Shown one piece after another: positions 5,851-15,267 of a stretch of 37,158 nt of DNA. Origin of the DNA: a virus. A program made the translations under genes and the position numbers. Every line of letters starts with the position of its first letter. Position 1 is the first letter of the stretch. The DNA is taken from positions 1-37,158 of IMG/VR virus record IMGVR_UViG_3300024520_000228. One strand, written 5' to 3'. Below the pieces are notes generated by a model. It ran no database searches. It had not been told where the DNA came from and saw only the letters and a program-made list of their open reading frames with translations.

Positions 5851-8382
5851 TTAGTCGGCCTCCGCCATCTCGGGCAGCCGCTCCGGTGTCAGCTCGCCCG
5901 GCTCCCAGTAGAACTCGCGACCAGTCTCGCGCCGCATCTTCGTAGCCATCCGCCTGAAGCTGGAGTTGGCCTTTGGGTCCGCAACCTTCTGCAACTGGTC
6001 CCAGAACAGCCGCTGTAGTGCGAGCCTCGTGTACCACATGTTAGTCCCAGGCGTGTACCGCTTGGCGAACCGCACCGCTTCCTTCGAGAACTCTGGCACC
6101 TCGCCCTCAAGGGCATCACCGCCCATGCGATACAGCGCCCCCGCCACGTCCGATCCCAGCGACCAAACCGGCCCTAGCAATGTCTCAAGTGGCCCCTTGC
6201 CGTAGCGAGACTCGCCGGACGTTAGCAGGTCCGCCCAGATGCCCGCACCACCACCGCGCAGAAACCCGGACATCCACGTCTTGCCAGCGAACGGATCCTT
6301 GATGTCGCGACCGTTCGCCACGTCGTAGGCCATCTCACTGATTACGCCCATTGTCGTCAGGCCCACCGCATGGGCCATCAGGTAACGCGTTCTGTTGAAC
6401 TTCCCGCCGCTGTACGTCTCATGATACAGCCCGCGCATTAGCTGGTTCTGCACCATCGACAGGCTGAAGGATTTGTATGCGAAGAACGCCCGCGACAACT
6501 CGCCAACCCCCGTACCCCTCGCACTGCCCGCGCCGGTCACTACCGCTCTGACTCCAGCCTCCGGCTCGACAACACCGCGGGTCATCTCGCTGATGATCAT
6601 CTCTTGATAGCGATTCGCGGCGTCCTGCTGGAATGACAACTCGGCTTGCAGCTTCGTAACCTTGGACCGTGCCGCCGCCAGTCTGCGCCCCAGTGCCGCC
6701 GGCCTGCTACCCCGGAGACCGGCCTCCGCTTCTTGGGCCTCCCCGGCCTCCTTGAGCGCCTTTGCCATTGCCTCGGTAATGCCGCCCGCCCGGTGCATCA
6801 CCTGTGTCGGTGCCAGGATCGGGACGCCGTTTATCTCATCGGGGGCCGCTGCCCGTATCACGTCCCAGTGGGCAGGAGTGATGCCGTTACGCCGTAACAG
6901 GTTTTTGTTAGCCGTCGTCAAACTGTCGAACTTCCTGCCCGTCAGCGAACCGAAGTGCGTCACCATCGACATGCCAATATGGCGCTTGTGGCCCTCGGTC
7001 CACGCTTCCAGCCCCGACGCCCGGATCAGTGTTTGAAACACCGTGCCGATCCTGCTGGTACCCGACATCTCGCCCCACCGGAGCGCCGCCTGCGTTCCCT
7101 GGATCGAGGCGTCCATACCCAGTGCGATCCTACCCGCCGCCATCCGGTCCGCCTTCGACTTCGTAAACCGCTTCAAATGCTCGAACGCGTATCGGTACGC
7201 CGGGATTCCCTGCGCGGTAAGGGTCATTCTTGTGGTCCAAGGGTCGCCCATGCTCGACAGCAACGCCGAGTTCAACTGTGCCGAACCCAGCCACATGCGG
7301 GCGCCCGTACTCAGGTTGTCGAGAAACTCGTTGGCCGACTGATTCACCCGCGACGTTACCACGTTGTAGGCAGCCTCCGGAGTTGCGATGATCTCCTTCG
7401 CCCTCGCCAGTGGTCCGGTAGCGCCCGCCTGGAGCGCCCGGTTATTGAGCGCCTGAAACACCTGGTCGGGCTTGGGGCCGAGGATTTCCATTACGCCGGT
7501 GCGCCGGCTCAAGTCTTCCAGATCGCCAATCACCGAACCGTAAATGTCGGGATCGCCGAACTCGTTGTTGGCCTCGAACCAGGCTTGCGCATTCTCGAAC
7601 GTCAGGCGACGGTGCTGCGAGATCCTCTTCATTCCCCGCGGGATGTCCTTCACCTTGACCGCCGCATCCGCCACGAACTCACCGTGCAGAGCTTCGACAA
7701 ACTCGCGCACCTCGGTACTGTTCAGCACCCGCGAGCCGTCCTCGCTGTAGATGCCGCCCCGCTTGAGCTTCGGCAGAATGAAGTCCCGCCACTGCTCCAT
7801 CGGCACCTTGGCGATTCTGCGCGGGTCCCAGTGCAATGTGAGCCCATAGTCCTTCCGCTTGGCTATGTTGCCCCCAGCGGCATTGTGGCGCATCCTGATG
7901 GTCTCTTGAGCGTCTGCCACCTGCCGGGCGTACCGCTGTATGGCCGCATCCTCGACCGGCTCATTGAACAGAGCGCGCACGAGCTTCCGCGACTCATCGA
8001 CCTGTGGGCTCAAACCCAGCTTCTTGGCCTTCAAGGCCTCTGCCGCCTCCGCCATGTGCGACATCGTGTCGGCAAACACCGCACGAGCGCGGAAGTCCGC
8101 ATTCGAGAATTCCGCCCAGCCCTTGGGATCACGGCGCAGTAGGGCCATTACCCCATCCCAGTCACCGCCACGGTATGCATCGACATCGGCCATGCGGTTT
8201 TTCATCGCCAGCGTGTGCAGTGCGGTTGTCCGCCGTTGCTCCATCGCCGACTTGATCAGCGAGTCTACCGCGATAGTTTCCGATGCTCCTGCCGCGATGC
8301 GATCCTCCAGCGCCTTGGCCTGCCGCTGGGTGATCACGCCCGTCCGCAAGGCTTTTTTTAGGCACTCAGCAAGCGACCGCAT
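5851..8382 (-). CDS. Large internal virion protein (gp16-like position)
   Basis: An 843-aa protein from the start MRSLAECLKKAL at 8382, chosen because GAAGGAG lies seven bases upstream; a longer in-frame start at 8463 is not supported. It is the last gene of the late operon, where T7-morphology phages encode the largest internal core protein that is ejected with the DNA. The N-terminal half is helical and charged. The C-terminal half has Gly- and hydrophobic-rich stretches (LMAHAVGLTTMGVISEMAY; GFLRGGGAGIWADLL) suited to membrane insertion. I see no lytic transglycosylase or lysozyme motif, unlike T7 gp16. It ends 29 bases from the convergent plus-strand operon. Confidence 0.7.
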   Translation of the reverse strand: MRSLAECLKKALRTGVITQRQAKALEDRIAAGASETIAVDSLIKSAMEQRRTTALHTLAMKNRMADVDAYRGGDWDGVMALLRRDPKGWAEFSNADFRARAVFADTMSHMAEAAEALKAKKLGLSPQVDESRKLVRALFNEPVEDAAIQRYARQVADAQETIRMRHNAAGGNIAKRKDYGLTLHWDPRRIAKVPMEQWRDFILPKLKRGGIYSEDGSRVLNSTEVREFVEALHGEFVADAAVKVKDIPRGMKRISQHRRLTFENAQAWFEANNEFGDPDIYGSVIGDLEDLSRRTGVMEILGPKPDQVFQALNNRALQAGATGPLARAKEIIATPEAAYNVVTSRVNQSANEFLDNLSTGARMWLGSAQLNSALLSSMGDPWTTRMTLTAQGIPAYRYAFEHLKRFTKSKADRMAAGRIALGMDASIQGTQAALRWGEMSGTSRIGTVFQTLIRASGLEAWTEGHKRHIGMSMVTHFGSLTGRKFDSLTTANKNLLRRNGITPAHWDVIRAAAPDEINGVPILAPTQVMHRAGGITEAMAKALKEAGEAQEAEAGLRGSRPAALGRRLAAARSKVTKLQAELSFQQDAANRYQEMIISEMTRGVVEPEAGVRAVVTGAGSARGTGVGELSRAFFAYKSFSLSMVQNQLMRGLYHETYSGGKFNRTRYLMAHAVGLTTMGVISEMAYDVANGRDIKDPFAGKTWMSGFLRGGGAGIWADLLTSGESRYGKGPLETLLGPVWSLGSDVAGALYRMGGDALEGEVPEFSKEAVRFAKRYTPGTNMWYTRLALQRLFWDQLQKVADPKANSSFRRMATKMRRETGREFYWEPGELTPERLPEMAEAD

Positions 8383-8845
8383 AGCGACTCCTTCGGTTGT
8401 AGTTCTGCTCGCTCGGTGTTGACCACTTGCAGTTAGCCGGCTCGTAGTTCCCGTCATTGTCAATGCGGTCTATCGACTTGCCCTCGGGCCTCGGGCCTAC
8501 ATCTCGGTAGAACGCCTCAAAGGACCGCCGCCACTCATCGCAGATCGTGATTCCACGCCCCCCGTAGTGCTTATACCCACGCGCATTCGGTTTTGTGCAG
8601 CGATCCCGCATTGCGCTCCACGACCCATAAGTCCGCGTGTAAGACATCCCGTGCGTCTTCTTCCAAGTCCTCTGGTAGCACCCGCAACTTCGCGTCGCCC
8701 CGATCCGTAGCGACTGGCTCACCACCTCGCTGGTATTGCCGCATTCACACCGGCACCACCATCGCGCCTTCTTGTCCCGCAGTTCGCTAAAGCTCAACAC
8801 AAAGAGCTTACCGAACACTCGCCCTGTCAGGTCTATTCGTTCCAT
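8366..8845 (-). CDS. HNH homing-type endonuclease
   Basis: A 159-aa free-standing HNH endonuclease. The N-terminal zinc module is visible as CRCECG (31-36) and SCGC (54-57). It follows DLTGRVFGKLFVL, a start typical of phage HNH/AP2-like proteins. The C-terminal catalytic half has the family pattern YGSWSAMRDRC, YKHYGGRGITICDEW and SIDRIDNDGNYEPANCKW (124-141), with N-R pairs at the end. These enzymes nick or cut at a site in an unoccupied allele and spread by gene conversion. It lies between two internal virion genes, five bases after the upstream stop, and its last 17 bases overlap the downstream gene and hold that gene's ribosome-binding site, a tidy insertion that does not break either neighbour. 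Confidence 0.9.
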   Translation of the reverse strand: MERIDLTGRVFGKLFVLSFSELRDKKARWWCRCECGNTSEVVSQSLRIGATRSCGCYQRTWKKTHGMSYTRTYGSWSAMRDRCTKPNARGYKHYGGRGITICDEWRRSFEAFYRDVGPRPEGKSIDRIDNDGNYEPANCKWSTPSEQNYNRRSRYAVAC

Positions 8846-8849
8846 TGCA

Positions 8850-10475
8850 TCACCCCAGTAAGCAGTTTTTCAGGTTAACTGCGGCCTCAACGTCCATGTC
8901 CGCATTCCCCATCGCCTCACGAGCCGAGCCCATTCGCACGTCTACCTTGCCGTCAACGATCGTATCCTCGATCGGGATCTGCACGTCCTCGGCTTCTAGC
9001 TCACGGCTGGCCCGTAACGCCGCCTCATCCGGTGGTGGCAGATTGTCCCGGCCCGTCCACACGTCGAACTCCCGCTCGGCCTCCGCCCTGAGCTTTGCAT
9101 CCGCCGCTGACTCGGGCACGAACTCGGGAAGATCGTCCGCCCGGTCCATCGCCATCCTCGCCGCCTCCTCCTCTTTCATTTCAACGTAGGCGTTCAGCTC
9201 CCGGTCTATCTCAAGCTCTAGCGCCCGCTCCGCCCTGGTGCCCTGAATGGACGTTATCGGCTCGCCCTCCAGATCCCGCCGTAGTGCGTCCGCTAGTGTT
9301 GCCGGGTCGGTATCGTCGATGAACCCCGCGTCGAACGCTGCCTGCGCCATTGCGTCCGGCGAAGCGCCCGCCTTGGCCTTGACCACCCGCCTCGACTTGT
9401 CTCCTACCTCCCGCAGCGCCGCAAACTCGCCCCGTAGTGCGCCCGCCTGCGCTACCGACACGCCGCCCTCGGCCTTGACGAACCCACTGAGCCGCTGGTT
9501 TTCCGTACCTAGCCCCGTAACATCGCTACGCTCAACCGCTGGTGCCAGGCGCGCCCGGATGTCGTCCACGTTAACCGGCACGTCGTTGAACGTCTGGCCG
9601 ACCGCTCGTGTTACTGCTTCGTAGTGAGCCGCTGCCGCTGCCTCGCTCTTGAGATCGCCGGGGTTATCCTTGATAACGTCGAGCTGGTCCTGCATCACGT
9701 TGAGCGCGTCTTCTTGGGCAACCGTGCGGCTAGGTACGCGTTTGAGTCCCTCGATGCGCCCCACCAGCTTGGCTACCAACCCCACGGTTCCCGTCAGAAC
9801 ACCGGCACCACCGCCCGCTGCCAAGATGTTGGTCACCGCCTCGCTCAAACCGTACTCAACGCCCAACTTTGCCTTGTAGTTGGCCACCTGCGGCTGAATC
9901 GCCGTCTCTATGCCAGCCCCCAGCGCCGTCTCAATGCCCACCTTAGCTACGAGCCCAGCCTTGACCGGTGCCCCGAATAACAGCATTGCCGCGTTTATGG
10001 GATCCGTCAGCGATGCCCCCATCATGCCCACGAACGACCCGACATGCCCCATGGGAGCCTGCTGTCTTAACTCCCGGTCCCGGGTCTCCCGCAACACACG
10101 TGATTCCTCGATCACCTCAAGCTCTAGCTCGTCATCGGTCTTGACCTCGGGATAGCGCGCCGCCAGGTCCGCTATTCGTACCCTCTGAGCTTCCGCCGTA
10201 GATTCGGCGTCCGCCACTCCCCGAATCACCGCTGCTCTCGACCTGGGCGCCGGGGCTGGCTCTATCACAGTCTCGCCGAGCTCCCGGATAACCTCCGCCC
10301 GCTGCCTGAACTTCTCGGACATGTTGAGCGATTCGCTGGCCTGCCGGTCCTCTTGCTGAAAGACCTGGAAGTCCCGCGCCGTACTCTCGACGAAACCGGC
10401 AACGCCCGCCTTGGCGAACTCTTCGCCCTCGTAACCGCGAATCGCACCGCGGTAGCTATCGGCAAATACTGTCAT
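8850..10475 (-). CDS. Internal virion protein with hydrophobic Gly-rich centre
   Basis: A 541-aa protein. Residues 1-140 are charged and helical. About 145-265 is a long Gly/Ala-rich hydrophobic region (HVGSFVGMMGASLTDPINAA; TNILAAGGGAGVLTGTVGLV) of the kind found in podovirus internal core proteins thought to cross the host envelope. The rest is acidic and helical and ends VEAAVNLKNCLLG. It is coupled to the upstream internal protein by an ATGA overlap at 10472-10475. The assignment rests on position, size and this composition; no enzyme motif is seen. Confidence 0.65.
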   Translation of the reverse strand: MTVFADSYRGAIRGYEGEEFAKAGVAGFVESTARDFQVFQQEDRQASESLNMSEKFRQRAEVIRELGETVIEPAPAPRSRAAVIRGVADAESTAEAQRVRIADLAARYPEVKTDDELELEVIEESRVLRETRDRELRQQAPMGHVGSFVGMMGASLTDPINAAMLLFGAPVKAGLVAKVGIETALGAGIETAIQPQVANYKAKLGVEYGLSEAVTNILAAGGGAGVLTGTVGLVAKLVGRIEGLKRVPSRTVAQEDALNVMQDQLDVIKDNPGDLKSEAAAAAHYEAVTRAVGQTFNDVPVNVDDIRARLAPAVERSDVTGLGTENQRLSGFVKAEGGVSVAQAGALRGEFAALREVGDKSRRVVKAKAGASPDAMAQAAFDAGFIDDTDPATLADALRRDLEGEPITSIQGTRAERALELEIDRELNAYVEMKEEEAARMAMDRADDLPEFVPESAADAKLRAEAEREFDVWTGRDNLPPPDEAALRASRELEAEDVQIPIEDTIVDGKVDVRMGSAREAMGNADMDVEAAVNLKNCLLG

Positions 10476-12391
10476 TGCGTTGCCCCGCCCAACTGCAATA
10501 CAAACCGTTGGCCGGGTCGGCTCTTGGACTCTACCGGCAGCACGCCGACGCGAATAAGATAACGTCCATTGCCGAGCGACTCCGGCACCCCTGTGCCCAG
10601 AATGTCCTCACGGCTCACGCCTGCCGCATCCGAGTAGTCACCGATCTTCATCGCCTCCAGAAACTGATCTTCCGTTTGGCCTGGGTACGCCGGCTGGACC
10701 GTGTAGTCCCGGCTCATTCCCCAATTATCCACCGCTATCAAGCCGCCCGTCACCGAATCTATCGAGCGCGTGAGCAATCCCGGTTTGACCTCCCCCAGGT
10801 CGCCCGTATCCCACAACTGCTTCGCGTAGTACGCCGTCACCGCCTGTGTGGTTGCCGCCAACGCCTCCGGGCTATGCCGGTATGCCTGGTGCAACTGCCC
10901 GACTATGGACTGCTCCAGACCCTTACGGTCCTGTCCCTGCGGCAGTATCGCGCTCTTGGACTCCTTCAGCAGGTTCAGCCCCTCCAGCACGGTCACCGCC
11001 GCCGCCGACTGGTCAACGCTCATGCCCATGGTCAGCCCCAGGACACCGCTATGCTTCTTGCTCACCGACTCGGCCACCGCAAACAACTGATCGTTGCCGA
11101 ACCCCTCCGCCATGCGCTGAAACGTGTTCACCTTCGCCTGTGGGGTCTGGGCATCGAGCGCCATCGTTAGCGACTGCACCTCGCCCGATGTCAACGGCGA
11201 TACCGCGGGCACCCCGTATGCATTTGCCGTTACCTTGGCGTTGTGCGCCTTTGACGCCATCAGTGCCGGGTCCGGCTGCGCCCAGTTTACCGGTGGCGTC
11301 CCTTCTACGAGCCCTTGCCGCTCCGCATGCAAAAGCCCGTCACCATCGTCTAATGCCTTCGTAAGCGCCGTGTAGGACGTAGCCTTGGCCTTGTAGAGCT
11401 GCCCCTGCTCCCTGGTCAGCATCCCCGGCCCCGAGGGCGTGGCGCGTAACTCCGCTTCCTGCTGCCCTACCGTGCCGCCCACGAACCTTTGCACCTCCGC
11501 CTGGTGGACTACCGCGGCCTCGGTATCAGCCAACGTCTCGGTATCACCCGACGCCCTTGCCGCCGCCATCGCATCGTTAGGTGACACACGTGGCAGATAC
11601 CCCCGCAGCACGTCCCGCGTGTAATCCTGGGCAATGTCCGCCTGCGATCCTTGAAACGCCCGAGCTTCGGCTGATCCCTTCCGCTCCCGCCGCTGTATCT
11701 CGCTAACCGCTTGGCCTTCCATCGCCCGCCGCGCGTCCAGGGTCAGCCCTGAATATCGTCCCTCCCGCAAGCCCTCCAGCGTTCCGGCTGGGTCTTCCTC
11801 GATGCGCCGGCTAACGTCCAATTCGGCCAGGTCCGTCGCTAGTTGCCGCTTGAGTCCCGCCGCACCCTGTGCCGTCAGCAACCGACCCCCCACTGCCGTG
11901 TCGACTATCGTCTCGATGTCAAAGGCTCGCTCCAACCGCCTATCGGGGTCAAGCTCCGTTGCCAGGCCGGCTTTCTCGGTCTCCAGCGTAGAGAAAAGCT
12001 TCTCTTGCGCCGTTGTAATCCTGGCCTTATCGCTGACGTCGTAGGCTCGCTTATCGCGCTTTAGCTTCTCGGCGTCCCAGAAGACCGAGAGCGCACGCGC
12101 TACACCGGGCCGTGCCGTGGCCATGGACTCCTTGGCTAACGCTTTGCCATGCGTTTCTATCACCGACGCGTAATCCTCAGTCTGCGGCGTGTCCTGCTCC
12201 AGTTGGTCGAGCTGCCCCCGCAACGCCGAACGCCTGGAGTAGAAGTCCATCGTGTCTTCGCTGTCCCGTATCGCCAGCGCCGTGTCTGATATTTTCCCCA
12301 ACCCCTTCACCAGCTCGGTCATACCTATCTCCGTAGGGTGCTTGGGTATGGTTAGTCCCGGGATTGGGTTCAACTGTATTATCTTCGGCAT
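10472..12391 (-). CDS. Internal virion protein, 639 aa
   Basis: A long helical, charged, soluble-looking protein (MPKIIQLNPIPGLTIPKHP start) with many Ala/Glu/Arg-rich coiled segments in the first half and a beta-rich C-terminal end (NGRYLIRVGVLPVESKSRPG). It lies immediately downstream of the tail fibre gene and is ATGA-coupled to the next internal protein. In this phage type the genes after tail tubular B and the fibre encode the ejected internal proteins. No lysozyme, transglycosylase or protease motif is visible. A distant relation to T7 gp15 is possible, but I cannot show it from sequence. Confidence 0.6.
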   Translation of the reverse strand: MPKIIQLNPIPGLTIPKHPTEIGMTELVKGLGKISDTALAIRDSEDTMDFYSRRSALRGQLDQLEQDTPQTEDYASVIETHGKALAKESMATARPGVARALSVFWDAEKLKRDKRAYDVSDKARITTAQEKLFSTLETEKAGLATELDPDRRLERAFDIETIVDTAVGGRLLTAQGAAGLKRQLATDLAELDVSRRIEEDPAGTLEGLREGRYSGLTLDARRAMEGQAVSEIQRRERKGSAEARAFQGSQADIAQDYTRDVLRGYLPRVSPNDAMAAARASGDTETLADTEAAVVHQAEVQRFVGGTVGQQEAELRATPSGPGMLTREQGQLYKAKATSYTALTKALDDGDGLLHAERQGLVEGTPPVNWAQPDPALMASKAHNAKVTANAYGVPAVSPLTSGEVQSLTMALDAQTPQAKVNTFQRMAEGFGNDQLFAVAESVSKKHSGVLGLTMGMSVDQSAAAVTVLEGLNLLKESKSAILPQGQDRKGLEQSIVGQLHQAYRHSPEALAATTQAVTAYYAKQLWDTGDLGEVKPGLLTRSIDSVTGGLIAVDNWGMSRDYTVQPAYPGQTEDQFLEAMKIGDYSDAAGVSREDILGTGVPESLGNGRYLIRVGVLPVESKSRPGQRFVLQLGGATQ

Positions 12392-12399
12392 GGCTACGG

Positions 12400-14526
12400 C
12401 TAAAACCTCGTTAGAATATCTATGTCATACAGGTAGTTTGGCGTACCTGCGTCGGGCGTCGGCGTGAACGTAATTGTTCCGATCCCAAACGACACTGCTA
12501 CCGTGACGCCGGCTTCGGAAATGACGGTGTTGGCGATAAGCCCCGCGTTGCTGGCGTTAATCGCCCGAAAGGAGATCTCCCTGTAACTATGGAGAGTGTT
12601 GGCGCCGTTATTCTCGACGCCCGCCATCCGGAACTTGGCCAGATACGCCTGCCAACTCCCTACTGTAGCCACCTCTAGCGTGACCGGAAGCGTTGATCGC
12701 ATCACGAAGTTTTTAGAACTCGGCCAGGTGTCGCGGATTTCCCCAAGCGGGCCGCGGTTCTCCCAGAACATATTACCCACCGCGCCGTTATTCTCGTCTA
12801 TGTAATTACCAGCCGTACCCTTGATGAGCCTGTTTCGGAAAGCTCCATTGTTGGTAGCCCCGACGTTGAAGAACCGGACAATAGCGATCTGTGCCCCAGA
12901 TGGCTCTGTGCTCAATCGGTTATCGAAGATGGTACAGTCGGGATTATTGTCAACGATGATTGCGTATATTCCCGAACTAACGATAGTGTTGTTTCTGACA
13001 ACGCACCGTGGAAACTTCAACTGTATACCGCTCCCGGTGGCATAGATCAGGTTGTCGAACAGTTCCACTGCCCCTTGAGTAAACTGCCAACTCCCAGTGG
13101 CGTCGGGCTCGCATTGATTGTTAAATATCCGCACCGGCCCAACTGCCGGCGCCGTGCCACTATGGATGATCCCGTTGCTCGTGGCGCCGGCTAGTGTGTT
13201 CCCCGATACGTTGACATTACCGATCATGCCCACCAGCTCAACCCATGCGTTACTACAGTCCTCGATATGGTTGCCGACCACATCTACATCCGTCAGGCTG
13301 TCGGCGGCTGAAAGGCTCACCCCCATACCGTGTGCGATGCCGCCGGTGTTCATGATGATGTTGTCATGGATTTTGACTTTGGTAACACTCTCCCCAGACC
13401 CCGTCTGCGTCACGAGTTCGATACCCATTCGGCCTTGCGCATCTACGCGATTGTGATCAATCTCTACATTAGCCACCTTACCGTTCAAGTGGCCCTTGAT
13501 CCCGACCAGATTTTGCCCGTGATTCGGGCAATTGCTGGAGATGTGGTGTATGCGCCCGTTATTCGACGGCGTTGTCGTCGAGTCGATATCGATAAACCCG
13601 CCCACCGAATTCGCTGTGGTACGGGAGCTGATGATACGAAAATACCCCAGGTCCCAGTTGTCGCCCGCTATTCTAAACCGGAGGTCATCCGCACCAGCAT
13701 CGAGAATAGACTCGTCCCCGTAGCCTCGAATCTTCTTATCCGTGCCGACCCCTACCGTCGTAGACCACAGCCATGTGCCTGGTGGAATGATAGCCACATT
13801 CCCAATGGCATGAGCTGCCGTTATTGCTGGCCCTACGTCTACGCCGGGTACGGCGCCGGTCAGCCTAATGTCTACCTCTTCGCTGAACAGGTAGTCGGCG
13901 ACTCGCGTCCAGCCTGCGCCGTCGTAATACCAGATCCCCTCGACTCCATCACTTTGCTCGACCAAGGTGCCGACACCTACGGTCAATGCTTCTCTCTGTG
14001 CCTGAGTGAGCACCTGAAGCGTCCCGACCGGCGTTTCCGTTGTTAATAGTTCAAGGTTTTGCAGGCCCGTCAGATCTGGCTTCCACGACAGTATATTGCC
14101 GGCCACCGGGTCGGGTACCGTCAGGTCCGTAAGCGTGGAGTCCAGGTCCAGTTTAAGCGCCCTGTTTATCTCCTCCGCCTGCATCTGGTCGATCATCACG
14201 CCCTTATCGAAATCGTCTTCGATCCGGTCTGCGATATGGGCAGGGAGCCCGTCGTTGGGAATGTACTCCGATAATTGGCTGACCGGCTGATTCCTGAGAA
14301 ACAACACCGCTACGTTCGCAGCCGGGGCTGTCGTAAACGTGACGTTCCCGCCATTCGCCGACCCCAGCCCGTCCACCGTGTAGTCGGTATCCACGATCTT
14401 GAGCGCATCGTCTACGTAGACCGCGATATCCCCCTTGGCGAATATCTTGAACGTATAACCATAGATAGCCAGGCTTCCGTTGCCTACGTACTCGTCCCGC
14501 GCGCTATTGGGTGCGACTGTTGGCAT
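12400..14526 (-). CDS. Tail fibre / tailspike with T7-type N-terminus and beta-helix
   Basis: A 708-aa protein. The N-terminal ~130 residues match the T7 tail fibre N-terminal domain pattern (FKIFAKGDIAVYVDDALKIV, DYTVDGLGSANGGNVTFTTA, QPVSQLSEYIPNDGLPAHIADRIEDDFDK), which attaches the fibre to the tail tube. From about 230 to 580 come repeated short strands with Asn- and Gly-rich turns (NVEIDHNRVDAQGRMG, KVKIHDNIIMNTGG, VDVVGNHIEDCSN, VNVSGNTLAG), a right-handed parallel beta-helix as in pectate-lyase-like tailspikes. The C-terminal ~110 residues form a separate beta-rich domain. It is the likely receptor-binding, possibly polysaccharide-cleaving, protein. It overlaps the upstream gene by 23 bases. 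Confidence 0.85.
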   Translation of the reverse strand: MPTVAPNSARDEYVGNGSLAIYGYTFKIFAKGDIAVYVDDALKIVDTDYTVDGLGSANGGNVTFTTAPAANVAVLFLRNQPVSQLSEYIPNDGLPAHIADRIEDDFDKGVMIDQMQAEEINRALKLDLDSTLTDLTVPDPVAGNILSWKPDLTGLQNLELLTTETPVGTLQVLTQAQREALTVGVGTLVEQSDGVEGIWYYDGAGWTRVADYLFSEEVDIRLTGAVPGVDVGPAITAAHAIGNVAIIPPGTWLWSTTVGVGTDKKIRGYGDESILDAGADDLRFRIAGDNWDLGYFRIISSRTTANSVGGFIDIDSTTTPSNNGRIHHISSNCPNHGQNLVGIKGHLNGKVANVEIDHNRVDAQGRMGIELVTQTGSGESVTKVKIHDNIIMNTGGIAHGMGVSLSAADSLTDVDVVGNHIEDCSNAWVELVGMIGNVNVSGNTLAGATSNGIIHSGTAPAVGPVRIFNNQCEPDATGSWQFTQGAVELFDNLIYATGSGIQLKFPRCVVRNNTIVSSGIYAIIVDNNPDCTIFDNRLSTEPSGAQIAIVRFFNVGATNNGAFRNRLIKGTAGNYIDENNGAVGNMFWENRGPLGEIRDTWPSSKNFVMRSTLPVTLEVATVGSWQAYLAKFRMAGVENNGANTLHSYREISFRAINASNAGLIANTVISEAGVTVAVSFGIGTITFTPTPDAGTPNYLYDIDILTRF

Positions 14527-15265
14527 TGCGTCCTCGCAGTCTGCTTTTTAAAATGCTGTTAACCCCGGTCGATATTCCCGTCGAGATAGCCTGGCCCGCT
14601 GCTGCCCTGCCCCCCGCCTTGACAGCCGCGGAATTGAGCGCCCCCTGCTTCTTGATCCCCAAGGCGCCAATCTCCGCCTGCCGGCGGTTCTCCAGTTCCA
14701 TCAACAACGGTGAGCCCGACCCCGGGTCCACTCCCGCCGCTCCCGCCGTGGCCGCCCCTTTTGCAATCGCCAACTCACTCTGCCGGCGCGTTTGCTTTTC
14801 TTTCAGCTTGGCCGCTTGCTTTATCTGCTCGGATTCTTTATCCGCCTGCTTCTTTGCCAGACCGCCCTGGACGCCTCCCGCCACTATCCCGGCATCGGCT
14901 GCCAAGGCGGACGCCGCTTCTGCCCCCGTGATACCGGCCTCGACTGCGCCGGTTGCCAAGGGCATGGCGGCCCCGGTCGCTGCATTGACGGGCGCGAGCA
15001 CAGTGCCTGCCCCGACCGCTCCTGTGGTCGCTGGGGCTATCACGCCCGACGTCCCGGCAACAGCCCCCGGCAACGCGCCCAATGTGCCCGCGGCGGCTGC
15101 GTTTGCAGCAGCAGCTCCGGCTGCTAATCCCCCGGCTGCTCCAGCTCCCGCAGCCCCGGCACCTGCGGCCAAACCTGCTCCGGCTCCAGCCGCCCCTGCA
15201 CCTGCGGCTGCGCCCGTACCCAACATGCTGCCCAACAGAGGGGCGAGCAACGCGAGAAACGCCAT
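14504..15265 (-). CDS. Ala/Gly-rich internal virion protein (gp14-like)
   Basis: A 253-aa protein from MAFLALLAPLLG, with GGGAGG just upstream and the start one base after the preceding TAA. The first third is an extreme Ala/Gly low-complexity hydrophobic region able to insert in membranes. It is followed by a charged helix (KKQADKESEQIKQAAKLKEK) and a pattern common in podovirus gp14-like internal proteins: GAATAGAAGVDPGSGSPLLM then ELENRRQAEIGALGIKKQG. Such proteins help form the ejection channel. In-frame ATGs further upstream are rejected because they lie inside the GNAT gene without a ribosome-binding site. Confidence 0.7.
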   Translation of the reverse strand: MAFLALLAPLLGSMLGTGAAAGAGAAGAGAGLAAGAGAAGAGAAGGLAAGAAAANAAAAGTLGALPGAVAGTSGVIAPATTGAVGAGTVLAPVNAATGAAMPLATGAVEAGITGAEAASALAADAGIVAGGVQGGLAKKQADKESEQIKQAAKLKEKQTRRQSELAIAKGAATAGAAGVDPGSGSPLLMELENRRQAEIGALGIKKQGALNSAAVKAGGRAAAGQAISTGISTGVNSILKSRLRGRNANSRTQ

Positions 15266-15267
15266 AA

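Noticed and set aside
6955-8142. 395-codon open frame on the plus strand antisense to the internal virion gene
   Set aside because: Composition (His/Arg/Leu-rich, no domain) is typical of antisense frames in GC-rich DNA; no ribosome-binding site, and the minus-strand gene fits the operon.
8366-10475. 541-aa and 843-aa internal proteins as one gene split by the HNH insertion
   Set aside because: Each has a natural end or start (stop close to HNH start; own ribosome-binding site before MRSLAECL), so independent genes are simpler; alignment to relatives would decide.
10475-11170. 231-codon plus-strand frame antisense to the 639-aa internal virion gene, and similar frames over 13330-14046 and 14511-15320
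   Set aside because: Shadow frames; the minus-strand genes have coupling and family patterns.
12400-14526. Diversity-generating retroelement target in the tail fibre, as in BPP-1
   Set aside because: No reverse transcriptase, no template repeat and no C-type lectin end; the fibre is a beta-helix with T7-like N-terminus.
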